A stretch of DNA of 64,000 nucleotides from Casuarius casuarius (taxonomy: Eukaryota > Chordata > Aves > Casuariiformes > Casuariidae): positions 1,512,708-1,576,707 of the forward strand of contig PTFA01000087.1 in NCBI GenBank assembly GCA_003342895.1, written 5' to 3'. Shown here one piece after another: positions 50,895-62,534 of this stretch; position 1 is the first letter of the stretch; every line of letters starts with the position of its first letter. Position numbers and translations under genes: made by a program. The notes beneath the pieces were generated by a model. It had not been told where the DNA came from, searched no databases, and was given only the letters and a program-made list of their open reading frames with translations.

Positions 50895-50926
50895 TGTGTG
50901 TGTGTGGGGGGGTGTATACACACACA
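50895..50926 (+). repeat. TG/CA microsatellite pair forming an inverted repeat
   Basis: A TG repeat (about 50895-50906) is followed by a G-run and then ACACACACA (50918-50926). The two arms are complementary and could form a short hairpin with a G-rich loop. Confidence 0.7.
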
Positions 50927-50929
50927 GAA

Positions 50930-52510
50930 ACGAACATCGCTAACACTGGGAAAATAAAATTTGGCTTTGGAAAATTTCCTGACTTGGTCTAGAATTGCAA
51001 AGGCCTTGCAAAGGCCTCATCCATGCACCATCTTCTAGAACATGTCTCATCTTAGGAAGATATGTAATGTATATGACTAAGAACACACCGAATGTGGAAG
51101 GTAGACAAAATACCTCATCTTATTCATTACTGTTGTGGACTTTGTGGTCCACAGAAAAACAGGACTGGTGCTTCTTGCCTTCTTCAGGACATCACAATGT
51201 ATGAGATGATGTCTGTTTACAGTTCAGAGGAAATGTAGCTCCAAGAAGATACTGGGGACATTCTGTGAAGTTCAGATACATTTCACATGCTCATTNTGTT
51301 TAGTGATATGTTATTTTTATATTGAGTTAGAATGAAATCTGTCCTAAAAATCACTGATGTGCAGTTGCTGTTGCAAATGTGGTAGTATGCTGACAGCACT
51401 CTTCAAAATGTCCCTGAGAAGTAATACAGTAGAAGGATACAAAAGGCACAGAGACATAGCAGCTGGTCCATGAGAGTATGGAGAGCTTTCATATGTACTG
51501 CAGCATAATCTCCTGCACTGTAAAGAAGAAGGAACTTGCAATATGTGATATGCTATGTCCTTCTGAGATCTCAGGATGTAATTGCGGCCAATATTAAAAT
51601 TTCCATTGACTTCAGCAGGATGAAGATTTTACCCCAAGCCAATTTACAAGACAGATGTAGTTTGAGCAAAATGTAACTAAGGACAACAGAAAACGACATG
51701 TCCCTAGCAGCAGGCAGCTAGAAGGGATCCCCAGCCACTGCAGAAGAACTGAAGAATAACTATCTCCCTTTTACATCAATGCACATATCTTAAATGTGTC
51801 TTAATTTGAAATGATGGCATGAAGAAGACTCTCAGGGAAAAATAGAGTCTACAGGGCAATGAGAGACATAAACAAAACTTTTCCAAAGAAAACCTTCTGT
51901 TCAGCTTCATTCTGGCTTTTTGACTTGTTCCAGAATGAGGAATGAAATACTGCACCCTCCAAACAGCATCTGGTATTTAACACTGCAGGTAGCTAGTAAA
52001 CTGTTTGTTACGTTTTCTATATTTTCCTCACACAAACAACCCACAAACAACTCAGAAAATAAAATAAAGCAATGCAGTCAGAAGTACCCTCTTATCCAAG
52101 TGAAATATCAGAGAAAGAAAATTTACATTTGCTATGAATAAATATAAATGACAGGTTCTGAGAAATACAAATAATAGTGAAATAAATTTGAACACCTACC
52201 GAAGTCTTCATATTTTTTTGTTATTCTCCTTGCTTTCTATTCCTTGTTTGAATTTGGCTTTCCTGTCTCAGGAGTTAATACTTAACCAAAGATGTAAGAT
52301 ATCCATGATATATTGTGAAATACACATGAGTATGCATATTAGATTATTTGGAACACTAGAAACAGGTTCTCTGTAAGAGGCACTGGAGGCACGTTCTCTG
52401 TAAGAGGTTCATTCAAGCCCTAGGAAAGCATGTCAGGATGCTAATAAGTTACTCAATGTGGATCCCAAGTGTAGCACTTAGCAGGTTCTGGGAAGCAGAA
52501 GCTAACCTGG
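50930..52510. other. Non-coding stretch, nothing recognised
   Basis: Would be intron between the candidate segments at 52.5 and 50.6 kb. It contains a 27-base-period duplication at 52366-52407 and an undetermined base at 51296. Confidence 0.4.
52366..52407 (+). repeat. Two-copy direct repeat, period 27
   Basis: GTTCTCTGTAAGAGG occurs at 52366-52380 and again at 52393-52407. It is a small local duplication inside a presumed intron. Confidence 0.9.
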
Positions 52511-52518
52511 ATACATAC

Positions 52519-52541
52519 CTGTGTCTGGGCTGCTACAAGAC
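52519..52541 (-). CDS. Candidate 23-base microexon, unknown product
   Basis: A minus-strand segment between a good acceptor (GGTATTTCTTTCTTAG) and a good donor (CAG then GTATGT, 52513-52518). It supplies two bases completing a codon and then LVAAQTQ, ending in phase 0. This is the phase needed to join the candidate exon at 59.7 kb (ends with one spare base, G) to the one at 50.6 kb (starts in phase 0), giving ...QLVSLGLVAAQTQ-LESLAAV. On its own a 23-base segment proves nothing; the support is the phase fit and the splice sites. Confidence 0.25.
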
Positions 52542-52544
52542 CTA

Positions 52545-55500
52545 AGAAAGAAATACCTTTCTTAAAACCCTATGAAGTATTTCTTCCTATGACTGATTAA
52601 AAAGCATAAATTTTCTATGGAAGTCATAGTAAAAATGGGCCCCTTTTCATTAAAAAAAAGGAAACAGTGCTTTACTCTTTAAAACATCATAGAGAGATTA
52701 TCACTGCTCCCTGATTGCAGTAAGTCTTGTTTTAGTATTTTTTTTCCAGGTGACCGTACTTTTCCACTGAACAAAGTTACTTTAAGTTCTTCATTCTTAC
52801 TTTTCCAGAGGTAAGCTGAGGTATTTAATGCTAACATGAAACTTACAGTAAATGTAAAGTATAATAGGAAGCATGACATTTTATGGTAAACTTCTGTACT
52901 TTCTCTCTTCATTTTTACTCACATCTCAGATGCTAGCCAGATAAACTTCCCTTATCTTTAAGATGTTTCTTTCACTCTGTTAATAAAATGCTACTAACTC
53001 TCTATGCTTTGTTAAACTGCTTTTGTTTAAAAAATCTATAGCTTGAACTTGACACAAGCCTATGAATCTGTTTTTCTGTATTTTCTCCTGTACCACAGGA
53101 TTTTCAAGAAGTGAGACAGGATGTCTCATTAGACATTTTATAGCCACTGAGTGGTTTTGTTTTTTAAAAAAAGAGTCATTTCTCTACAAGCCATCATTTA
53201 TGTAATGACTTAACCAACTATTTTATAGTCTGTTTTTCTCTTTGCTGAACTACAACAAGCTGTTTGCTTTGTAATTACCCACAGTCTTGGTAATATTTAC
53301 CAGTGTAAGTTTCCTGTTCCTTTCACCTTCCTGACAGGAACCTTTCGAGGTACTGTCTAAATACACGCACTGCTGAAACTTTCAAAAGAGTAAATGAGTG
53401 AGTTCACTAATCTCACTGGACTGTCAGGTAAAGTAAACATTGCTAAGGAACTCAAGGCTGAAAAAGCAGTTTGTCTTCACTAAGGCATTACTGCAAAGGG
53501 AGTGCCTTGAGACTTGTATTTTACCCTGCCTGTGGACATCAAACAGCACTGTTAATCTGCAGCACTAAAAGATACTGGGAACACTTAAAAATCCGGTGGC
53601 ATGAAAACGGCGAGGAAAGATTTAATGACATCCATCTTTGATATACATTTACAAAGAGAGAGGGAAGAACGTGAAAATACACATTCATAAAGAATATGTC
53701 ATGGAAAATATCAATTTTTCTGGAGGATTTTTTTTTCTCTGCTATGCAACCATTTTGCTATAAACAGAAAACAGACCTCTAGTGGAAGGAAGGAGGGATT
53801 GTGTGGTTTTCTTTTTAAGGGAGGAACATATATACTAATATTTTGATAAGTGCTTCAGTTTATTCCATATATCAATCTTTCTTTGGTGTAAAACTGAGAA
53901 AATCGTACTTCTTTCAAGCTATGTAGATGTTGGCAAACAAGAATAATGCTTTTATATTTTAAAATGTCATTTGTACTATGTATCAGTTTATGAAGATTGG
54001 CCGTAATAACACCTAGAATTGAACTGTTCATGCCCAAATAGGAGAGAAGAATAACTAGCAGGAATTACTACATAGTGCCAACTCAAAGGATCCGAACTAC
54101 AGGAGGCCTCATAAAGGTCATAAGCTGATAAAATACAGTAGAGTCATACACGTTTAGATTTAAGGTCATGGTTTTGAGCTTTTCAAGATTCACATTGGCA
54201 AGTCCTTCTCTATGACTATGCAAATCAGAAAATTTGGGTTTTGAAGGAAAGTTCATGTTGCCATATTACCTATGTACACTATGAAAGCTTCATTATCTGC
54301 AAGATGTAATCTATTATCTAGACAGGGCTTGCTATGTTCCTAAAATTTCTCTTTAAGAACTTAATACACCACACATACTCTGTCAAGAAAACTGCTCTTT
54401 TATGCAGTTGGGAAGAACTACATCCAAATTCCTTTCCAAGGATGAAAAATATTTATCTTAATATTGATGACTCACAAAAAAATCATCCAACTCTAGCATC
54501 AGAAAATGGGGAAGGAATTGGAAGTAATTCAGCCCTTTTAAAAAGCACATTTATCTGGGACATTGTTCAAAGGTTTCAAGTATCAGGCATAGTCCTTGTG
54601 TAGATGGCAGAGCAAGCAGGAAGCAAATGAGCCCTTCAAAACACATGGCAAATGGAGTTTATCACACAGATATGATGAATATGTACCACAGTTCGGTATG
54701 TCTATTTGGTCTGATGCAATCTTTTAATGAGGCAGAGTGTCAGCTGGTTTACAGCTGACATAGTTCAGCTCAATGCCCCTCTAAGTGCCAGCAACACCCT
54801 TCACAACCGGGCTACTGATTCCCAGCTGAGCTGTTGAAGAATGCTGCTTAGGTACCTGGAATGTTTTATCCAGACGTAATTTCTGTAGTTGTTTCTGCGC
54901 ATCTTTCTGAACTTGAGATTAACAAGCACACAAACAAATGAAATGGCTGCTCCTTTGAATAGCTGGTCTTTTTGTACATGATTGTACATGAGAAATTGGT
55001 TTTGAATATGAACCCTTTGCAAAATTTTGTTTTCAAAACAGTTGTAAAGGCTGACATAAAGGCTGGTGTTGAATTTTGATGGGCATAAATCCTGATTGTA
55101 TTCTGCCTGGTTCATTCCAGTGACTGTCATGATCAGTTTGCTTTCTATAACCCATTCCAATTCTTGATCTTAATCCTTAGCAGGGCATTGGAGTGACTGT
55201 GGAAAACTTTGAACTTATGTTAGGAACAGAATATCCACTCAGCATTTTCTCTACCTTCTGCATAGAAGCTGCATGTGTAATATGACCGAAATGACTGAAA
55301 CACCATTAGTGTTTGCAAAACAGTACACAGGCATAATTCATATTTCATGAGATCCTTCACAGAGGAGGGAATGGTTAAAGGGGAGAGTGAGTTATATTAA
55401 ATATTTAAGAATCTGCTACATTCCATGAAAGCATGAGCAATGCAGTAAGAAACTAGTAAATGCTTATCAATGCTCTTAAATTGCTCTTTAACTATTTAGC

Positions 55501-58500
55501 TTAGAATAAAAATCATGCAGATGGCAGAAAGCAAGCAGCGGGATCTAACAACAGAGAAGAATTAGGTCATATCTTCCGAGAAAGAAAACTAATCTTGAGC
55601 AAATAATTAGTAGTCTTGGTAAAAAGCTAAACAAGTACATTTTCTACTTCAGTAATGAATTCTATGACAGAGAATCGAGTCAAAGGATCAGAAAGAGCTC
55701 AGGTATTCTACCAAAAATCATTGAGATTTTTGCTTCTGTTTCACTTATTTTTTTTATCAGAGACATGACAAGTTCTGTTGTGTTTTGAAAACATCTTTGT
55801 TTAAACGGAAATCTTCGCAGAATCAAGGATCAAAAAGAGCTGTTCAGTCTCTATTATTAATTTCATCATATTTTTGCCAATTGATCAAGTTCTGTTCTGA
55901 GTGAGCTATTAAGATCATGTCTTTTCTAACTTAGAATGTAATTTAATTTCATTAAATACTTCTAAGTATTACCCTGCAATGTTTGTTTCTCACTGATAGT
56001 GCGCAGTCATACATATGAGGAAAAGTACTAACTATGTGAAAGTAAACATTTTAAAATGAGCTAGATATTGAGAAAAAAAAATCCTGTTTTTCTGTAAAAA
56101 TCAGCCTATGCTGAACCTGAAGAAAGATACATTTTTGACACTGACGCAGTTTGTACATGTAAAGCACAGGGATTGAAGTAGCTGCAATGTTTATATGAAA
56201 CAAGCTGCAAGAATTGTACACAGCTCTTCCTAGCCTCCTTGGGATAGTCACCCTGGCATCTGTGCTCTGGTTTCCCTTATGCTGTTTGTTTGAAACCAGA
56301 ATTAATTAAAGGATAGAGCAAATGTCTGAGAAAGTGTTAAGCAGATTGCATACTCCTTTGAACTTAAGGAGTGAATGCAACGATTTCCTAAATGCCAACT
56401 TCCTCCACACTTTGAGGAACCTTTCTTATTTCCCCTAAGGTCTTATTTAGATTCCTGTAAGAACAGATATCCTAGGGTATGGTAATCAGAGCTTACAAAG
56501 CAGGCATCAGGAATGGGCAGCTCTTTACCATGAGGGGATAGTACAGCAGAAAATTCTGATAAATGAAGCTTAGAGAAACCAATTGCTTCTCTCTGTACCT
56601 CCCACTCCCCTTCTTTTTCTCTTTTCTTTGGGGCAACCACATTTTCTTGTGGTTTTCACCATTTTTACACTGGGCCATTCTTGCAGTATACTGCAACACA
56701 GTGCATAGCCATTTTACTACAGCCAAATGCCTTGGTGGAAGGGATGAGAAGGCAAAGGTTTGAATTAGCTGGCAAAGATGGGATATTTTGGCAGCCTACA
56801 ATTAGTCATTTGCTTATTGCTTTTTCATTCCCATGGAACTCAAAGGCCTCAGCTGATCATCCAGCTCAGGGACCTCAATGAGGGACCAGTATGGTCTCCA
56901 CAGCCTCCCATGTCTGCATCCATCCATCTCCTTTTTATGTTGCAGTAGGACTCATGGGAGATCCTTGTGGCTGAGTATCTGCACAGTGTCTGGAGCACTG
57001 GGATCTTCTCCAGGACTGGGCTTATAGGCACTAATATTTAAACTCTTTGATCTGAACCCTTATATTTAGTTGAGGTACAAACACCTCAGAAACATTATCT
57101 TGCTTGGGATGTCAGCCACAATGAACAAGCACAGACAGGCAACAGCAAGTGCTGACAAACGATGGGAAGGGTGCGAGATGTGAAGGACAGATGAAGGTGA
57201 TGTCTTAAAGGGAGTAGTTCCCTACACTAGCTCTTCATTTGAGGAGAAAAATTTCTCTCCCATTCCCCCCAGTTGGCCCCTTACTTTCTTCCCTCAGTCC
57301 CTCCCTTTCTACATAGGCTGATACCACTCATACGATCCTCTTCCCCTGCTGCCCAGATTCTAATCAAGACTAAAGCATGTAAATACATGCTGACCTTGTT
57401 TTAACTGTATTTTGACTAGAGATAAGGTGATCCAGAGTTATGGAGCCATAAGCAAGGTGACTTTGAGAGCATTTAGATATACATCATTAGGGTCAGATTT
57501 ATTCCTGATTTTAGATTCATACTTCCATAAATGATATCTGCACTACATTTGTGTCAGTATCATAGGGTTAGTACCACACTTATATCTGGATTTCTACAGC
57601 CACAAATTATAGACTATGATGTAGGAAAAAATATTAACTGTTTTTATGCACATACTTTTATTTCTGACAGAGCTGTGGAACCTGTGGAAATAATGTAAAG
57701 AGAAAGACTAGAAAGGATGGAAATAGACTAATAGGCATCCCCGATTGAAATAACAGAAGGAATTAATTTTTTTTTAATGTATTTTTTTGTCCCTATCAGA
57801 GATTTTATGTCATCTAAATAACTGAATTAAAGTTTTGCCAGTTTAGAAACTAATAGATGTGGAGAAAAAAAAAAAGCAAGTAATGAGTAGAGGTGTAATG
57901 TTTTACAATATTTAGACTGGGAGTGGTAAAAATTTACACTTATAGTTACTATTATGCATCGTAAGTAGTCTGATTTACATCACTGCAATCATGTACAGTG
58001 CAAAGAAGTTTATTTTCATAGGACTGGGGTCCTTTTGCTGACAGGCGGAGTTGAAATTGAAGGTTTTTGTGTTCAAATACAGTATTTTTATGATATACTC
58101 ATTATTTCAGTATTGTGTGTGTGTGTGTTACAGGTGGCAAATGCTTCTTACATTTTTTCTACTCTTAGTAATAGGGAGATGAGATCTCCAAGGGAAAGAA
58201 TTGGCAGTTTTGCACAGTTGCTTGAAAATCTACACTCAGAGGCAATTTTTTTCACAAAGATGATTTTTCTTTCTAGTGTCAAAAGGCCTAACTTTTCTAT
58301 TAATCCCCTAGCAGAACTGACAGAACAAGGGAACACACAAGACAAAATATGCAATCAATGAACAATTAGGCCTATCTGATATCATTTATTTAGAAAATTG
58401 AAACTGCTTGATGTCTGCTGTATAACAAAGATAAAATTAAAAAGATTTATCCAGTAGTTCAGAGATGGAAGCTATTGATGTCTAGAGAAGGATGGCCAAG

Positions 58501-59670
58501 ATGTTTTCATGCATGAATATAGCTTTCTTTAAGATAACTGGAAAATAACTTAAATCTGTAAGTACAATATTAAATGGCAGATGCTTAAGGAAAAGATACT
58601 GAATTTGAAAATCCGGATACATCCTATTTAGCCATTGTGCCATAAAAGGAGAGAACAGCATTCCTTCAGGATGGATGACAATTTAGACAAATCCAGATTT
58701 CAGGAGCAGTGCACACCTCTAGATCATAATCCCTTCAAAGGAGAGGAAAATAACCAGGAGAAAAAAAAAAATCAAAACATCTTAATTCCTGCCACTTCTT
58801 AGCTCACTACGGCTCACTGCTACAGAGAGCTTTACTTGCAGCGTCAGCTAGTGGCTATGGAAGAAACTGATTAAAGGATGTGAATGCTGGGTTTGATTTT
58901 TCTGGAGTGAATATTTAAAAACTGATGCAATGGGCTTGCATGGGCAAGCTGCTTCTCCTAAAACCAATCTGGTGGCTGTAGCAGAATATCACAGTCTTCT
59001 CTTGCTGATTTTCACCCAACCCCTCAGTCCTGTCTATATATTTCTTTTCCTGTTTTTTGACATTCCTTTGCGATCTTGGGCAAGTCATGTAATCTTTTTG
59101 AATAAGAGGTTAGTACCTTTTCATTTTTTCCCCTCTGTAGCAATTTCCATAGACTTGGTGAGATCTTCAGCTGAGGACCCATCCCTTACCACAGTCAGCA
59201 TTAATTTTGTTATTTGTATTTATGTCAGCTCTAAAAGAGACCAACTGAAGACGAAGACTCTCTTTTGTGGGTCTCTCTTCAAAGACAAAGAAAACTTTCT
59301 GTGCTCTGATGAAATTTCAGTTTAACTATACAGATGACAGGAGTAGTATTGCCCCCTGATACATTATAAGGAAGAATTCAAGGAGCCAGCCCAAAGAGGC
59401 TTGGCTTCCGCAGCAAAAGGTAAAAAAAAAACGTTATGAAATGACTTAGTCATACAACACAATAAGTAAATGGGGAACAATGAAACAGGTAGGACACAGT
59501 GGATTCACACGCTACGGTGGTAAGTATGGACTGTATGCAGATTATGCTTATGTGGATATATTATGAAAATAAAAACAAATGTAAGAAAGGCTGATAGGCA
59601 AGATCAGGAGTAAACAGTATTGCAAACATATATGAGTACGGTAATTACCTGTTATGGCAGATATCCTCCT
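52545..59670. other. Non-coding stretch, nothing recognised
   Basis: Long AT-rich interval that would be an intron of about 7 kb. A GT microsatellite lies near 58115-58128. The 108-codon plus frame at 58035-58361 runs through this microsatellite and is treated as chance. No repeat family recognised. Confidence 0.4.
58115..58128 (+). repeat. GT microsatellite
   Basis: Seven or so uninterrupted TG units within ATTGTGTGTGTGTGTGTTAC. Confidence 0.85.
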
Positions 59671-59678
59671 TAACTTAC

Positions 59679-59788
59679 CTAAGCTGACCAATTGATTTTC
59701 AAGAACTGTTTGGGCATCTCCTGGGTACAAGTTCAAGCACAGATGAATGCAACTGGGGACCAGACCTTTCTTCTGTTGATTTATATTA
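59679..59788 (-). CDS. Candidate internal exon, unknown product
   Basis: A 110-base minus-strand segment ending at a consensus donor (TTAG then GTAAGT, 59673-59678). The better acceptor (AAATTATCTTATGCAG) gives one completing base, then 36 codons: NINQQKKGLVPSCIHLCLNL and YPGDAQTVLENQLVSL, leaving one base, G. A second possible acceptor 39 bases further in (GGTCCCCAG) keeps the same phase and would start at CIHLCLNLYPGDAQ. The incoming phase matches the donor of the candidate at 62451 and the outgoing phase matches the microexon at 52541. I do not recognise the protein. Confidence 0.38.
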
Positions 59789-59789
59789 C

Positions 59790-62445
59790 TGCATAAGATA
59801 ATTTAATGAATATAAGGTACTCAGGTATGACCATACCATCTTCTCCTTATCGGAGTAATTGGTACTCAACGTGCTGCTTCTAACCTTTACTTGTAGAAAG
59901 TCCTAACTCATCTCTTTATCACCCTCAGACAAAATATGCTTCCTTTCAGCTTAACTCAAGCTAGGTTGATCTAACTGGCCTATAATAGTTACCCACATAT
60001 GGTAAACTACTACTCATATTCTTAGCCTACTCTAGCAATTATCATACAGAGGATTTCCTGTATTATCTTACAATAAATTCTAGACTTATGTCAGATAAAA
60101 GACTTAGGATTAAATAACAGATGTACAGTAGGTAGCAGGCAGCAACAAAATGCTACTGACCAGCAAGGAAAGGTAATCACAGCATACTGCCTGCCTACTC
60201 ACTGTTGAGTTTTTGTAGTCAAAAACTATGTGGGTTGTACATAAAATTACTGTTGTAATAGGGTCCTCAAAATATTTGAAGCTGACTGAAGAGCAAGAAA
60301 AGTTATCATAAAATGAAGCCCTTAAAAATAAACTTTTTTTCATAAACTTTATAGTTGATTGAGAAACGGGCTGAAGTTTCTGAGAGAATTTTCTACAAAT
60401 GCTTGCAATCAAAATTGTGAAATTTGGAGCTTATTTTGTAAGTACTATTAATGATGACTACCAGTACTCTGAGAATTCCTGGTTTAGACTCCTAAAGCCC
60501 TCCAGTGCCCTTGGATACCCTTGCTGTCCCAAGTTTCTGACTTCTGTTACCATTTGGGTAAATGAATGATCAGGAAACCCTCTCTGTGCCTCCATTAGTG
60601 ATCTTTTCCCATTACAATACCTAGCACTGATGACGACAATCATTTTCACATACGTATCTTCTTAGATTACATTGAATGCTGTTCCGACCTCTCTGAATTA
60701 GCTACTGCACACTCTGCTGCTGTTTTACATTTTTCGGCCTCTCCCTTTTATTCCAAAACTTACTTTCCATTCTGAAGCAGCCAGTTAACTCCGTATATTG
60801 TCTTTCACACGGAAATTTGGCTCTTCAGTAAATTTTCCCCTACTCTCCCATAGTCTTGTACCTCCAAGAGAACTGCTTAGCTCACAGAGCAGAACTTGGA
60901 TTTAGGCTGTGGGTGGGAAAAAAACCTGTGCCTATGCAGGTGCTTAGGTCCGCAGGTTCCTGCTGTGCCCTCATGACTGAATAAAGCATGATTTGTGCAC
61001 AGGGATGTCTCACAGCTAAGTGAGAGCGAGAGAGTTTCGACTCATGAAACTCTGCCTTGCTTCCAAGCAAAAATGTGCTTTCCTGAGACCAGCAGGCCTT
61101 GGAAAGAGAATTACTACCGATCTCAGGACACTGCTTTACAGGAGATATTTTGGGAGCTCTGCTTTGGCCAGCTGGGTATTGCTCTGCCTCCCTGCTGAGT
61201 GCCACCGCAGCTGAAGAGCTGAGTGGCTTGCAGGAGGAGGAGGCAGATGGGCCAGGGAGAGGCAAGGCCACCTGGGGCCGCAGAGCGCTGTGTGTTAGCG
61301 TGCCGCTTCCACAAGGGAGCAGCCGCAGACCTGGAAACCTCTGCTGCTTCCCTGCAAACGCCTCTGGTCAGGGGGCCTGTGCTCAGGGCTGCTGCACAAT
61401 GGGGCAGCTCTGACTGTCCAGGAGAGACATAAGGCCTGATTTTATCACCCCCTCAACCTTGAAGATGGCCTTATAAATGTATTTTGTCTCCTATCATGCT
61501 GATCTAACGGAAAACAGTGATGGATCTTCTTGGGAGTGCTAACTTTACAGAGAATAAAGAAACCAGGCATCACTGTCACCAAGAAATAAAATTGTGATTT
61601 CAGGTTATTTAAACTGTAATTTTCCACCAAAAACTTGGAGAATTCTCTGCAGCTCACTCTGGAAGGCCTGGTCTACTATTTGTGCTAACAGCCTTTGAAT
61701 AAGTTTGCTACGTATTCATTACTCTCTATTTGACTACAACAGGGGCTGCAGATGTACATTCGGACCTAAAATGCCTTTGGTGGGTCAATATCTGGCCTCT
61801 GATTTACTGAGAAAAATGTACACCCACACATGTGTGTATACAGTGTGATCACATAAGCTATTTGGGAACAGGGCCAGAGGATCAGAATATGCCATGGAGA
61901 GTCAGGAGATGTAACTGCCTGGCCTGATCTCTCCTTGGGTGCCAAGGATGTCCTTTTTTGTGTCTGCCCATTCCCACCCCATACCCATTTCACAGTCCTC
62001 TTAGCTGGGCACTCTTCATGGGGCTGTGCATCAAACCTAACCCCTGAGATTATCTGGGCTAAGTAATCCTAAAGCTAAGAAGCTCACGTGCTTTCCATCC
62101 TAGATCATTTCAGAGATATGACTTAGAGCACACTCCAGAGAACAGTCTTGGCATAACTGCAGCATAAGGGCAGGAATGAGAGTTGAGGATCCTCAACCTC
62201 TTCAGGCAGTTTCACCACTAGAAAGCAGGCATATGGAACTACTGCCATAAGGGGTAGCCAAATAAATTAGGAGCTTATTCTTAATCACATCTTGAAAGCG
62301 CCAAAAGTTTTCCAGCTGCAAAAGGACAGATGCAGCCTCTTTGGGAGATAATCAGCTTGCCTGGATGACAGGAGCTCAGTGCAGTTGCTTCTGGCCCAAG
62401 GAGAAAAAGATCAATATGCTCTAGCTACTTGACTCTCATACAAAT
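59790..62445. other. Non-coding stretch between candidate exons
   Basis: Mostly AT-rich, with a GC-richer part at 60.9-61.4 kb that carries overlapping frames on both strands (up to 129 codons on the minus strand) without a recognisable motif. CA/TG-rich palindromic sequence lies at 61817-61850. No repeat family recognised. Confidence 0.4.
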
Positions 62446-62450
62446 CTCAC

Positions 62451-62529
62451 CAGACCTGCTGTGAATCAAAGGAGTAGGGAAAGCCCATTGTCATGATGAT
62501 GCCATTGTCTTTCAAATCAGTTGGACGTA
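62451..62529 (-). CDS. Candidate internal exon, unknown product
   Basis: A 79-base minus-strand segment with a strong acceptor (AATGCTTTCTTTGCCTCAG) and a good donor (CTG then GTGAGA, 62445-62450). The other two frames contain stops. The open one has two completing bases, then 25 codons, RPTDLKDNGIIMTMGFPYSF and DSQQV, and leaves two bases, TG. Joined to the segment starting at 59788 the split codon reads TGT (Cys). Low Cys and balanced charged residues look protein-like. Family not recognised. It is the most upstream candidate of the set, and the exon before it was not found with confidence. Confidence 0.42.
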
Positions 62530-62534
62530 CTGAG

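Noticed and set aside
58035..58361. 108-codon plus-strand frame following a GT repeat and a CAG acceptor
   Set aside because: Ends in a plausible-looking peptide, but the frame runs through the GT microsatellite and nothing on the plus strand nearby supports a gene; kept only as a possibility.
60882..61271. 129-codon minus-strand frame
   Set aside because: Low-information Ser/Ala/Leu-rich frame in a GC-richer patch, no domain, no good donor in frame.
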